Below the pieces are notes generated by a model that was given only the letters and a program-made list of their open reading frames with translations, made no database searches and was not told the DNA's origin. Below, one piece after another: positions 47,149 to 56,651 of a stretch of 64,000 nt of DNA (position 1 is its first letter; each line of letters begins with the position of its first letter). The stretch comes from Hypericibacter sp963696655 (GTDB lineage: Bacteria > Pseudomonadota > Alphaproteobacteria > Dongiales > Dongiaceae). The DNA is taken from NCBI GenBank assembly GCA_963696655.1, contig CAVOLB010000097.1, positions 1-64,000 on the forward strand. Direction: 5' to 3'. Both the position numbers and the translations under genes were made by a program.

Positions 47149-47224
47149 GTCCCCTTCGTCTAGTGGCCTAGGACACCGCCCTCTCACGGCGGTAACAGGG
47201 GTTCAAATCCCCTAGGGGACGCCA
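47149..47224 (+). tRNA. tRNA-Glu (anticodon CTC)
   Basis: The cloverleaf is complete: acceptor stem GTCCCCT with AGGGGAC, anticodon stem CCGCC with GGCGG around the loop CTCTCAC, T-arm AGGGG-TTCAAAT-CCCCT, discriminator G and encoded CCA. The upstream sequence (CTTGATCGGGGCCGGGCC) is shared with the decayed copy at 44431. Confidence 0.97.
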
Positions 47225-47451
47225 GCCGTCATCAAAGCCCAGACTGACCGTCGACCTCGGATCGAGCGCCATGCGCCCGCGACCCAAGGCATGGCCTCGC
47301 AAAATAGTTCGCGTTGCCTGACCTACCGGGCTTAGCATAGAGGTGTATGCGCCGATCATGCGCGGTGCCGTCGTGACATCGGAAAAGTGGGCGATCGAAA
47401 CCGCTTCCGATTGACGAGGCCCCCGCGCCGCTAGGGCGCAGGAGGGGGATC

Positions 47452-48303
47452 ATGGTCAAGCGGCTGTCGCGCCCAAAGGCGCCGGTGAAAACGCGCGGCT
47501 CGAATTCGGGAGCTGCAGCAAAAGCGAATCTCAGTGGAAGACGCTTCGTCGGCAAGACCGTGCTGGTCAGCGGCGGCGCCGGCGGCATGGGCCGCGCGGC
47601 GGCGCTCCGCTTCGCGGCCGAGGGCGGCAAGGTCGGCATCCTCGATATCCTGGAGAAGGAAGGGCAGGAGGTCGAACGGCTGATCCGCGAAGCCGGCGGC
47701 AGCGCGCTGTTCGTGAAGACCGACGCTTCGAAATCGAAGGAAGTCTCCGCCGGCATCGCCAAGGTCAACAAGCAGTTCGGCCCGATCGACGTGCTGTTCA
47801 ACCACGCCGGCACCGTTACGGTCCGGCCGTTCCATCTGACGACCGAAGCCGAGTATGACCGGCTGATGGACATCAATGTCCGCTCGGCATTCCTGGTCTG
47901 CAAAGCCGTGGTCGCGCAGATGCTGGAGAATGGCGGCGGCTCGATCGTCATCACCTCGTCGAACGGCGGCGAGATGGGCTTCGCCCTGGAAGCGATCTAC
48001 TGCATGACGAAAGGGGCGCTGCTGCAGCTCACGCGCTCGCTCTCCACCGAATACCGGAACCACAACATCCGCTGCAACGCCATCTGCCCCGGCTTCGTGA
48101 AGACCGCGCATGGGCTGCGCGAGATCAAGGAGCTCGACGGGCTCGGCCAGAAATGGAGCGATGCGGATCTGAACGCCGCGCAGGTTCGGATCTGCGAGCC
48201 GGAAGAGGCTGCGGCCGCCGCGCTCTTCCTCGCTTCCGACGATGCCAGCTTCATCAATGGCGCAGCGCTTTATGTCGACAACGGATGGTTCGCCAAGGGT
48301 TAG
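47452..48303 (+). CDS. Short-chain dehydrogenase/reductase
   Basis: This 283-residue SDR has a basic N-terminal extension of about 35 residues, then VLVSGGAGGMGRAAALRFA for cofactor binding, NHAGTVT, and the catalytic ITSSNGGEMGFALEAIYCMTKGALL with Tyr-x-x-x-Lys. The C-terminal INGAALYVDNGWFAKG is typical of 3-ketoacyl reductase-like SDRs. It is followed after 58 bases by an amino-acid/polyamine permease and may form a small catabolic unit with it. The substrate is unknown. GGAGGGGGATC precedes the ATG. Confidence 0.9.
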   Translation: MVKRLSRPKAPVKTRGSNSGAAAKANLSGRRFVGKTVLVSGGAGGMGRAAALRFAAEGGKVGILDILEKEGQEVERLIREAGGSALFVKTDASKSKEVSAGIAKVNKQFGPIDVLFNHAGTVTVRPFHLTTEAEYDRLMDINVRSAFLVCKAVVAQMLENGGGSIVITSSNGGEMGFALEAIYCMTKGALLQLTRSLSTEYRNHNIRCNAICPGFVKTAHGLREIKELDGLGQKWSDADLNAAQVRICEPEEAAAAALFLASDDASFINGAALYVDNGWFAKG

Positions 48304-48361
48304 GCCTAGGACTTGCCTTCACTGTCAAAAATCGCGACGCAAGAGTCGCAAATCTAGGGGG

Positions 48362-49798
48362 ATGAAAATGACTGAGAGACCACTCGACGCCGAAGACAGG
48401 GTCATTGCCGGCTTCGGCTACAAGCCGCAGTTCAAGCGGGTGCTCGGCCTCTTCGCCGATTTCTCGCTGGGCTATTCCTATATGAGTCCGCTGGCCGGTT
48501 TCTATGCCTTGTTCGCCTTCGCCCTGACCGTCGCCGGTCCCGCTTATTTCTGGACCCTGCCGGTCATCCTCTTCGGCCAGGTGCTGGTGGCGATGGTGTT
48601 CGCCGAAGCCTCCTCGCAATATCCGATCGCCGGCGGCGTCTATCAATGGGCCCGGCGGCTGGTCGGTCCGCGCTGGGGCTTCCTCACCGCCTTCGTTTAT
48701 CTGCTGGCGCTCCTCGCCACCAATGCCGGCCTGGCCTATGGCGGCGCGCCTTATCTGGCGGCCCTCTTCGGCTATGAGGTCTCGCCGTTCACCAACGCGA
48801 TCGGTGCCCTGGCGATGATCATCATCGCCGCGGTGATCAATTTCGGCGGCACCAAGGTCCTCGCCAGGGGTGTGGAGGCGGGGGTGTGGGCCGGGCTCAT
48901 CGGCCTCGGCTTCGCCGGCATCTATCTGCTGCTGTTCGGCCAGGTCCAGCCCTGGAGCGTCCTGGTGCAGAATTTCGGCGCCGGATCGGACAACTATGTG
49001 GCGGCGCTGTTCGCCGCGAGCCTGATCGGCATCTGGATCATCTTCGGCTTCGAGGCTTGCGGCGACCTGGGCGAGGAAGTCCAGGAAGCCAGCCACAAGA
49101 TTCCGCGGGCAATGATGCTGACCATGCTGGTCGGCGGCGTCAGCACGCTCGTCATCGGGCTGGGCATGACGCTGGCGGTTCCCGACATGCAGGGCGCCGT
49201 CAGCGGCAGCGTCGCCAATCCGGCCGAGGCCGTGCTGCTGGCCAATTTCGGGCCGATCGGCGCGAAGCTCGGCATCATCATGCTCGTGATCATCATCGTC
49301 AGCGCCGCCGCCGCCATCATGGCCTCGACCAGCCGTCTGCTGTTCTCCATGGCGCGCGATCGCCTGGTGTTCGGCCATCACATGCTGGCCAGGATCGACG
49401 AGAAGCGGGGCCTGCCCAACGCCGCCATCATGGCGGCCACCGTGGTGCCTTGCGTGATCATCCTGCTCGGCATGTTCTCCAGCAACGCCATCACGCAGGT
49501 GATCAGCTTCGCCACGGCGGGCATCTATACCTCGTTCCACATGGTGGTGGGCGGGGCCCTCTATGCCCGGCTCAAGGGATGGAAACCGGCCGGGAGCTTC
49601 CAGCTCGGGTCCTGGGGCATGCTGGTGAACGTCCTGGCCTTGGCCTTCGGCGTGGTCATGATCCTCAACCTGATTTGGCCGCGCACGCCGGACGCACCTT
49701 GGTATCTCAACTACATCATTCCGCTCTCGGTGCTGTTTATCTTCGTCCTGGGATTGCTGCAGCTCGGGAATGTCGTCCGCCAGAGCAACGCACGCTGA
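48362..49798 (+). CDS. APC-family amino acid/polyamine permease
   Basis: This 478-residue membrane protein has about 12 hydrophobic segments. Family landmarks are LGLFADFSLGYSYMSPLAGFYALFAFAL near the start, SSQYPIAGGVYQWARRLVGPRWGFLTAF, and FGFEACGDLGEEVQEASHKIPRAMMLTML in the middle. This resembles GabP/BAT1-like and choline-type transporters of the APC superfamily. It probably imports an amino acid or amine that the neighbouring SDR may process. GGGGG lies immediately upstream of the ATG. Confidence 0.9.
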   Translation: MKMTERPLDAEDRVIAGFGYKPQFKRVLGLFADFSLGYSYMSPLAGFYALFAFALTVAGPAYFWTLPVILFGQVLVAMVFAEASSQYPIAGGVYQWARRLVGPRWGFLTAFVYLLALLATNAGLAYGGAPYLAALFGYEVSPFTNAIGALAMIIIAAVINFGGTKVLARGVEAGVWAGLIGLGFAGIYLLLFGQVQPWSVLVQNFGAGSDNYVAALFAASLIGIWIIFGFEACGDLGEEVQEASHKIPRAMMLTMLVGGVSTLVIGLGMTLAVPDMQGAVSGSVANPAEAVLLANFGPIGAKLGIIMLVIIIVSAAAAIMASTSRLLFSMARDRLVFGHHMLARIDEKRGLPNAAIMAATVVPCVIILLGMFSSNAITQVISFATAGIYTSFHMVVGGALYARLKGWKPAGSFQLGSWGMLVNVLALAFGVVMILNLIWPRTPDAPWYLNYIIPLSVLFIFVLGLLQLGNVVRQSNAR

Positions 49799-50054
49799 CG
49801 TCCCGGACGGCATGAAGCCGGCCAGGGCCGGCTCGCGCTTGGCAAACCAGGCGTGAGCCGGCCCGAGGCCGGGAATTCGGTCTCATTCCCTCCGCGGGAC
49901 AGGCTTCCCGTAGGGCCCAGGATGGCCTAACGTTCGCTCCCGTCGGGCGGATGATCCGTTCCTCGAGGCAATGTCCGCCGGGGGACGATACGGAATGGCA
50001 GCGGGCCGCATTTGCGCCGGACTGCCATTGCCGGAAACAGCGGAGCGTTCATTC

Positions 50055-50837
50055 ATGCCGGTTCATCGCCAACTCACCGTCGCCGCCATGGCGACAGCGT
50101 GCTTTCTCCTCCTTGCCGGCAACAGCGCCAGCGGCGCCGATTCGACCTTTCCCCTGCCGGGCGACGATCGCGCGCAGATCGAGAAATATCTCGGAACCGG
50201 GGTCGTCGGCGAACCCATCGCCGCCGCTGCGTTGCTGACGGCCGACCAGTATCTGCCGCCCAAGGGCACGGTCACATCCTATCGCGTGCGTGACTCGGAC
50301 GGCAAAACGCGCACCGAGAATCACGAGGTCGAGGACACCACCGACCCGATGTTCGCGCCCGGCTGGCGCTATTCCGCCGAACCGATCGGCGCCTTTTTCC
50401 TGCAGAAGACGGCCGATGGGGGTGCCGCCATTCTGGCCGAGCAGGACCTCGAGCAGAAAGTGCTGTCGCGCTTCACGCCGGGCGAACCGCTCATTCTCGC
50501 GGGACTGGCGCCAGGCCAGAGCCGCAAGTCCACGGTTCAGGTGGCGGTTTCCGATCTGTCCGACCCGACCGACATCGATCACACGGGGTCGCTCGACATC
50601 ACCTACAGCTATATCGGCGCCTACAAGGTGACCGTCCCTGCGGGCAGCTACGACGCCGTCCTCATCAAGTGGGACTATAAGGGATCGGTCGGGCCGGCGA
50701 GCATCAAGCTGACGGAGTATCGGTTCATTGCACCGGGTGCGGGCATGATCGCCATGGTCGAAAGCCGCCATATCTCGGCCATGCTGGTCTATAACGACAA
50801 GACGCGGCTCGGGAAGCTGATGCAGACGAAACCGTGA
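50055..50837 (+). CDS. Exported hypothetical protein
   Basis: This 260-residue protein has a signal peptide (VAAMATACFLLLAGNSASGAD, cleavage near residue 28). The mature part is beta-rich, with repeated alternating patterns such as SLDITYSYIGAYKVTVPAGSYDAVLIKWDYKGSVGPASIKLTEYRFIAPGAGMIAMVE, typical of a periplasmic beta-sandwich. No motif identifies a function. The frame is open from 49971, but the ATG at 50055 places the signal peptide correctly. The 256 bases upstream contain short GC-rich inverted repeats and no gene. Confidence 0.75.
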   Translation: MPVHRQLTVAAMATACFLLLAGNSASGADSTFPLPGDDRAQIEKYLGTGVVGEPIAAAALLTADQYLPPKGTVTSYRVRDSDGKTRTENHEVEDTTDPMFAPGWRYSAEPIGAFFLQKTADGGAAILAEQDLEQKVLSRFTPGEPLILAGLAPGQSRKSTVQVAVSDLSDPTDIDHTGSLDITYSYIGAYKVTVPAGSYDAVLIKWDYKGSVGPASIKLTEYRFIAPGAGMIAMVESRHISAMLVYNDKTRLGKLMQTKP

Positions 50838-51091
50838 GCGACGGGGCCGGGGTTGTCCTCAAGCCCGGGGTGGGTTCGACACCCGCCTGAAAAGCGCGAT
50901 TGGCCGGCCATGTCGATGGTCATTCTGTCCGGCACGGCCTGCGATATTGATGTATGTCAACGTCGAGCGCACCTCATCTGTCATAGAAGTGACTGATGCT
51001 TCGGCGGTGGGCTCCGGTCATGCTGCCGCCGACGGGCGCCGATCGACCTCGCCGCAAAGGCGGGCGAGAGCGGACCAAAGGAGCGGCCGAC

Positions 51092-51511
51092 ATGACGACC
51101 CGCAGAATCTCGGAAATGGTCCGCCACAAAAGTCCCGTGACGCTGCCGGCAAGTGCCAGCGTTCGCGACGCCTGCCGGCATATGCATGAACGCAGGGTGG
51201 GTGCTGTGCTGGTCGTGGATCCCGAGCAGCGCTTGCTGGGAATATTCACCGGCCGGGACGCCGTCGGCCTGCTTGCCCGGGGCCACGATCCTGCTGGCAC
51301 GCCGCTCTCCGATGTCATGACGTCGAATCCGAGCACGATCTCGTCGCGGCATTCGGCCCTCGATGCCCTGCGTCTGATGGAAGACGGCGGTTTCCGTCAT
51401 CTGCCGGTCGTCGAGGATGGGAAGGTCGTCAGCATCATATCCCGCGGCGATTTTCGTGGCCTGGAAGAGGCTCGTCTCGATGTGGAAACTGGGCTCTGGG
51501 AGCGGATCTAG
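51092..51511 (+). CDS. Tandem CBS-domain protein
   Basis: This 139-residue protein consists of a Bateman module: one CBS domain from ISEMVRHKSPVTLPASASVRDACRHM to LLGIFTGRDAVGLLARG, a second from VMTSNPSTISSRHSALDALRLMEDGG to VVSIISRGDFRGLE. Such stand-alone modules bind adenine nucleotides and regulate partners. AAAGGAGCGGCCGAC precedes the ATG. No partner is obvious nearby. Confidence 0.88.
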   Translation: MTTRRISEMVRHKSPVTLPASASVRDACRHMHERRVGAVLVVDPEQRLLGIFTGRDAVGLLARGHDPAGTPLSDVMTSNPSTISSRHSALDALRLMEDGGFRHLPVVEDGKVVSIISRGDFRGLEEARLDVETGLWERI

Positions 51512-51547
51512 CCGCGACGGCAGCCTCGTTCTCGCGAAGCCACAAGG

Positions 51548-52099
51548 TCAGGATTTGCCGGCGAAGAGTTCTTCGGTCAGTTGAGGGCAGTCCACGTCCT
51601 TGGCGCCGCCGAACTCGGGCGTCGGGATCGGGATGTCGCGATCGATCGAGATCTTCGGGTCGCTCATCGTTCCCTTGATCAGGACCGGCGCATGCAGGTC
51701 GAGCAGATCGAAATCCTTCGGATCGGCCTCGATCCTGACGTCGATGGCCTGCGTCTTGAGATCGGCCTGCCCTTCGACATGGAGGACCGATTTCTCGGTA
51801 TCGAGCAGCGTCTTGTCGAACGCCAGGCTGCCGTGATCGATGGCCAGATGCGCCAGCGCGCAATGGACCGGGATGGTGTTGTCGCCGGTGACGAACAGGA
51901 TCAAGGCATCGCCGAGCTGAAGCCCCGCCAGGCTCACCATCAGGCCGCTGACCCAGCCGCCGTCCATCGCCACCATGATGTCGCCGTCGGCCGTATCCAT
52001 CACCTCGGCGAGCGATCGGCCGCTGCCGGCGATGAGCACGCGGCCCTGCAGCTGGGCCTTGGTCGTGTCGAAGAAGGGCGTGCCGCAGAGCTTCGCGCC
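51548..52099 (-). pseudogene. C-terminal remnant of an AsmA-family protein
   Basis: The frame contains the AsmA C-terminal pattern: LCGTPFFDTTKAQLQGRVLIAGSGRSLAEVMDTADGDIMVAMDGG, then IDHGSLAFDKTLLDTEKSVLHVEGQADL and APVLIKGTMSDPKISIDRDIPIP. Full AsmA proteins are several hundred residues longer at the N-terminus. Here a stop at 52100-52102 closes the frame upstream and no AsmA-like sequence is seen beyond. A GTG at 52039 could start a 163-residue product, but no membrane anchor would remain. Confidence 0.75.
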
Positions 52100-52238
52100 C
52101 TAGCGCCTCGATCCGGAAGCCGGCCCGCGATCGCACTTGCCCCGAAGCTTGTCGGTTGTTCATCCCGGCCTGACGCGGGACAATAGTAGATTGCTCGGCC
52201 CCCCGGGCGGGTCGGGTGCGCGCATCGAAGAGGATGAG

Positions 52239-54806
52239 ATGGGACAGACGGAGCTACCCCGGAATGTCAGGCCGATCCATTACACGGTCGAGATCGAGCC
52301 GCGCGCGGCGACGCTGACCTTCCGAGGGCGGGTGGTGATCACGCTCAGCGTCGAGGCGCCGACCTCGACGGTGATTCTGAACGGCCTGGATCTGGAGCTC
52401 GTCTCGGCGGAGCTGAGCGGCAGCGGTCAGGCGCTTTCCGGCTCCTGGAGCGCCGACGCGAGCCGCCAGCAGATCACCATCAAGCTCGACCGGGAGGTTC
52501 CGCCGGGACGCTACGATCTCGCCATCGACTACAGGGGCAAGATCAACGAAACCGCCATGGGCCTGTTCGTCACCCGCTACGACACGCCCGCCGGCCGCTG
52601 CCAGATGCTCCTGACCCAATTCGAAGCGGTGGCGGCGCGGCGGTTCATGCCCTGCTGGGACGAGCCCGCGCACAAGGCCACCTTCACGATCAGCGTGGTG
52701 GCCGCGGCGGCGGAAACCGCCGTCTCCAACATGCCGATCGACCGGATCGACCGCTCCGAGGCGGGGCTGCACTATATCCGCTTCCAGAAAAGCCCCTCGA
52801 TGTCGACCTATCTCCTGTTTCTCGGCATCGGCGATCTGGAGCGGCTGGTGACCCAGGCCGACGGCGTCGAGATCGCCGTCATCGCGCGGCGCGGCAGCGC
52901 CTATAAGGGCCAGTTTGCCCTGGACAGCGCCGTCGAGCTGCTCGGCTATTTCAACGATTATTTCGGCATTCCCTATCCGCTGCCGAAGCTCGATCTGATC
53001 GCGGCCCCGGGCGCCGGCGGATTCGCCGCCATGGAGAACTGGGGCGCCATCCTCTATTTCGAGAAAGTTCTGCTGCTCGATCCGGCCTTGTCGAGCGAAT
53101 CCGACCGGCAGCGCGTCTTCGTCGTCATCGCCCATGAGATGGCGCATATGTGGTTCGGCGATCTCGTGACCATGAGCTGGTGGGACGAGCTCTGGCTCAA
53201 CGAGGGCTTCGCCTCCTGGATGGAGAACAAAGCCACCGACCGCTTCCATCCGGAATGGTCGATGTGGCTCCAGTCCGAATCCGCGCGCCAGCGGGCGATG
53301 CGGCAGGATGCGAAGGGCACGACCCATCCCGTCGTGCAACCCGTCGCCAGCGGCGATCAGGCCGATCAGGCCTTCGACGACATCACCTACCGCAAGGGCC
53401 AGGCCGTCATCCGGATGCTGGAGAGCCATGTCGGCGAGGCCGTCTTCAGGGACGGCGTTCGCGGCTACATGCGGCGCCATGCCTATGGCAACACCGTCAC
53501 CGACGATCTCTGGTCGGCGATCGAGGCCGCCGGCGGACGGAACATCAAGACGATCGCGGACGACTTCACGCTGCAGCCCGGCGTTCCCATGATCGGCGTC
53601 GACCGGGCGCAGCCGAAGGCGGGCCAGGTGGAGATCGCCCTGCGGCAGGGCCGCTTCGGCGTGGACGATGCATCGCGCCAGCCCCTGGCATGGCATGTGC
53701 CCGTCTCGGCCGCCTCGGTCGGCGAAGGCCATCCGCCGGGCAAAACCCTCGTCACGGGCGACGAGCCCGTCACGCTCGAGGTCAGGGGCGGCTTGCCCGT
53801 GAAGATCAATATGGGCCAGGCCGCCTATTTCAGGAGCCGATACGCCCAAGACGCTTTCGCGGGCCTCGCGGACAAGTTCGCCGTCCTGCCGGCCGTGGAT
53901 CAGCTCGGGCTGCTCTACGACGCCTGGGCTCTCGGGGAGGCTGGCCTCATGCCGGTCTCGGCCTATCTGGACCTGACGCGCCAGGCGAGCGCCGATGCCG
54001 ACACGGTCATCTGGCGGCAGATCGTCGAGACGCTGCTGTCGATCGATGCGCTCTATGCCGGCCTGCCGGGGCGCGCCGCCCTGCAATCCTACGCCGCGCG
54101 AATCCTGACGCCGGTCTTCGGTCGGATCGGGTGGGACCGTCGGCCGGGGGAGGCGGACAATGCCGCCGTTCTGCGGGAGGATCTGATCGGTGCCCTCGGC
54201 CGGCTCCGGGACCGGGATGTCGTCGCCGAAGCGCGGCGGCGGTTTCAGGATTCCGTCGCCCATCCGGAAGATCCCAGGGCTCTGCCGGCGGCCATCCGCC
54301 AACCTGTCCTGCGTGCCGTCGCCTTCGATGCCGACGCGGCTCTCTATGAGACGCTGCTCGGCCTGGCGAAGGGCGCTGCCGATCCGATCGCCATCGACCA
54401 GTATTTTCTCGCCCTCGCCTTGAGCCGGGATCCGGCCCTGGCCCGGCGAACCCTGGCTCTGGCCTTGAGCGGCGATCCGCCGAAGACGACCAGCCCCGCC
54501 ATGATCGCCCGTGTGGCCATCGACAATACGAGCATGGCCTGGGACTTCGTACTCGAGCATCGGGACGAGGTGAATGCCAGGCTCGATGCGCTGCAGCGGC
54601 ATAATTTCGTGCCATCGCTGGCGGTGCAGTCCACCGATCCGGCGCTGCTGCCGGCGCTGCGAAAATTCATCGACGAGAACGTGCCGGCCGCCAACCGGAA
54701 ACAGGTGGAAAGATTTTACGCCGATCTCGACTTCCGGCTGTCCGTCAGGGCGCGACGGCTGCCGGAGATCGACGAGTGGCTCCGGGCCAACGGCCAGGAC
54801 GAATAG
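52239..54806 (+). CDS. M1-family zinc aminopeptidase
   Basis: This 855-residue protein has the M1 features in order: an N-terminal beta domain, RCQMLLTQFEAVAARRFMPCWDEPAHKATF, the exopeptidase motif GGFAAMENWGAI, and the zinc motif HEMAHMWFGDLVTMSWWDELWLNEGFASW. An ERAP1-like helical C-terminal domain follows. It removes N-terminal amino acids from peptides. It resembles the eukaryote-like/puromycin-sensitive branch rather than E. coli PepN in length and layout. The ATG at 52239 begins the conserved LPRNVRPIHYTVEIEP. No signal peptide is seen. Confidence 0.94.
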   Translation: MGQTELPRNVRPIHYTVEIEPRAATLTFRGRVVITLSVEAPTSTVILNGLDLELVSAELSGSGQALSGSWSADASRQQITIKLDREVPPGRYDLAIDYRGKINETAMGLFVTRYDTPAGRCQMLLTQFEAVAARRFMPCWDEPAHKATFTISVVAAAAETAVSNMPIDRIDRSEAGLHYIRFQKSPSMSTYLLFLGIGDLERLVTQADGVEIAVIARRGSAYKGQFALDSAVELLGYFNDYFGIPYPLPKLDLIAAPGAGGFAAMENWGAILYFEKVLLLDPALSSESDRQRVFVVIAHEMAHMWFGDLVTMSWWDELWLNEGFASWMENKATDRFHPEWSMWLQSESARQRAMRQDAKGTTHPVVQPVASGDQADQAFDDITYRKGQAVIRMLESHVGEAVFRDGVRGYMRRHAYGNTVTDDLWSAIEAAGGRNIKTIADDFTLQPGVPMIGVDRAQPKAGQVEIALRQGRFGVDDASRQPLAWHVPVSAASVGEGHPPGKTLVTGDEPVTLEVRGGLPVKINMGQAAYFRSRYAQDAFAGLADKFAVLPAVDQLGLLYDAWALGEAGLMPVSAYLDLTRQASADADTVIWRQIVETLLSIDALYAGLPGRAALQSYAARILTPVFGRIGWDRRPGEADNAAVLREDLIGALGRLRDRDVVAEARRRFQDSVAHPEDPRALPAAIRQPVLRAVAFDADAALYETLLGLAKGAADPIAIDQYFLALALSRDPALARRTLALALSGDPPKTTSPAMIARVAIDNTSMAWDFVLEHRDEVNARLDALQRHNFVPSLAVQSTDPALLPALRKFIDENVPAANRKQVERFYADLDFRLSVRARRLPEIDEWLRANGQDE

Positions 54807-54919
54807 CCATCGACGCGGGCGGGCGCGATTGCAATAGTTGGCGCTGCGCTGGGAAGCGTGGCGCGCGGCGGTGCTGGCGCCGCTTTCGATAAAGCCAAAC
54901 GCGTGGGGAGAACGATCGA

Positions 54920-55699
54920 ATGCAGACGCTTGCCGGGAAGACGGCCGTCATCACCGGCGCGGGCTCGGGCCTCGGCCGCGCCGTGGCCCAGAAATTCGCG
55001 GGCGAAGGTGCCGTCGGACTGATCCTGATCGACCGCGACAAGGAAGGGCTGGCGGCGACGCGCGAGGCGATCGCGGCCCCCCGGTCCTGCGATGTGCATT
55101 CGCGCTGCCTCGACGTCACCGACAGCGCGGCGCTGGCCGAGGCGGCCCGCAAGGCCGACGCGGCCTTCGGCGGCATCGACATCGTCGTCTGCGCTGCCGG
55201 CATCATCGGCCCCTTCGGCAAGATCGTGGATTGCTCCGAGGAGGACTGGCTCAAGGTCTTCGCCGTCAATGTCCATGGCACCTTCCTGACGGTGAAGCAT
55301 TTCATTCCGCTGCTGCGCAAGCGGGGCGGGGGCAGCATCGTCAATTTCTCCTCGACGGCGGGGCTGGTGGGCGATCCGCTGCTCGGGCCCTATTCGGCAT
55401 CGAAGGGCGCGGTCACGCTGATGACGCGCTCGCTCGCGCGCAACCACGCGGCCGAGAACATCCGGGTCAATTGCGTCTGCCCCGGCTCGATCGACACGCC
55501 GATGCTGCAATCGGTGTTCGCCGATCTGGGCGATCCTGTGGCGCGTGCCCAGCGCGAGCGCGAGTTCATCGCCTTCCATCCGCTGGGGCGCTTCGGCAAG
55601 CCGGCCGAAGTCGCCGACGCGGTGCTCTATCTCGCCGGGCCCGCCTCCTCCTTCGTCACCGGCATCAGCCTGCCGGTCGATGGCGGCTCGATCGCCTGA
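54920..55699 (+). CDS. Short-chain dehydrogenase/reductase
   Basis: This 259-residue SDR has VITGAGSGLGRAVAQKFAGEGA, then DIVVCAAGIIG, NFSSTAGLVGDPLLGPYSASKGAV with the catalytic Ser, Tyr and Lys, and VTGISLPVDGGSIA at the end. It is the first of two tandem SDR genes separated by 28 bases, so they are probably co-transcribed and may catalyse successive or opposing oxidations. The substrate is not known. Confidence 0.92.
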   Translation: MQTLAGKTAVITGAGSGLGRAVAQKFAGEGAVGLILIDRDKEGLAATREAIAAPRSCDVHSRCLDVTDSAALAEAARKADAAFGGIDIVVCAAGIIGPFGKIVDCSEEDWLKVFAVNVHGTFLTVKHFIPLLRKRGGGSIVNFSSTAGLVGDPLLGPYSASKGAVTLMTRSLARNHAAENIRVNCVCPGSIDTPMLQSVFADLGDPVARAQREREFIAFHPLGRFGKPAEVADAVLYLAGPASSFVTGISLPVDGGSIA

Positions 55700-55727
55700 G
55701 CCTTTCCGAATATGGGAGACTCGCATC

Positions 55728-56510
55728 ATGCGGTTCGAGGGACGCGCGGTCATCGTCACCGGAGCGGGCAGCGGGATCGGTCGCGGCGTCGCCTCGCGCA
55801 TGGCCGCGGAGGGGGCGGGCGTGCTGGCGGTCGACCGCAACCCGACGGGGCTCGAGAGCCTGGTCGCGGAAGCCTCTTCCTCCTCCGGCAAGGCCCGGAT
55901 CGAGCCGCTGGTCTGCGATGTCGCAGCCGGCGATGCGCCGGCGCGGATCGTCGCCGCCTGCCAGGCTCGCTTCGGCCGCCTAGATGTGTTGGTGAACAAT
56001 GCCGGCATCGATCGCGAAGCCGAGCAGTTCACCGACAATGACGACGAGACGATCGCGACCTTATTCTCCGTCAATCTCATCAGCCTGATCCGCCTGACGC
56101 GCGACAGCCTGAAGGTGATGACCCGGCCGGGCGGGCGCGTCGTCAATGTCAGCTCGGTCTTCGGGCTGGTCGGATTTCCCAACTCCGCGCTCTATGCCAC
56201 GGCGAAGGGCGGGGTCGCGCAGCTCACGCGGCAACTGGCGGCGGACTGGACGCCGCTCGGAATCACCGTCAATGCGGTGGCTCCGGGCGTGATCGAGACC
56301 GCCATGACGAAGCGTTTCATCGAAGAGAGCCGCTGGTACCGGCGTGCCATGATCGAGACCACGCCGGCGCCCCGGGTGGGGCAGCCCGAAGATATCGCCG
56401 CCGCCGTCTGCTTCCTGGCCTCGCCGGACGCCGACTTCATTTCGGGTGTGGTGCTGCCGGTCGATGGCGGCTGGCTCGCGACCCGTTATCTGCCGCCTGA
56501 CGCGGTTTGA
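55728..56510 (+). CDS. Short-chain dehydrogenase/reductase
   Basis: This 260-residue SDR has VIVTGAGSGIGRGVASRMAAEGA, VNNAGIDREAEQF, and NVSSVFGLVGFPNSALYATAKGGVAQL with the catalytic Ser and Tyr-x-x-x-Lys. The end, FISGVVLPVDGGWLA, is typical. It is clearly diverged from the SDR directly upstream, so a recent duplication is not indicated. GGGAGACTCGCATC precedes the ATG at 55728. The substrate is unknown. Confidence 0.92.
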   Translation: MRFEGRAVIVTGAGSGIGRGVASRMAAEGAGVLAVDRNPTGLESLVAEASSSSGKARIEPLVCDVAAGDAPARIVAACQARFGRLDVLVNNAGIDREAEQFTDNDDETIATLFSVNLISLIRLTRDSLKVMTRPGGRVVNVSSVFGLVGFPNSALYATAKGGVAQLTRQLAADWTPLGITVNAVAPGVIETAMTKRFIEESRWYRRAMIETTPAPRVGQPEDIAAAVCFLASPDADFISGVVLPVDGGWLATRYLPPDAV

Positions 56511-56651
56511 GGTGCCGGTTCCGACGCCGTTGCGACGGGGAAGGCCGGTACCGGTTCCGCGCCGGAACCTTGATGAGGCTCGGGCGTTTGGTCCGTGTTA
56601 GGGTGGGCTTCTGCCCGCCTCCTCAACAATTTGCGAAGTGGGATTCAAAGA

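Noticed and set aside
49799..50054. GC-rich inverted repeats (GCCGGC-type) as a terminator
   Set aside because: The hairpins lack a following T-run and the pairing is short and ambiguous.
52254..54602. 782-codon minus frame opposite the M1 aminopeptidase
   Set aside because: The plus strand has the GAMEN-like and HExxH motifs; the antisense has no recognisable motif.
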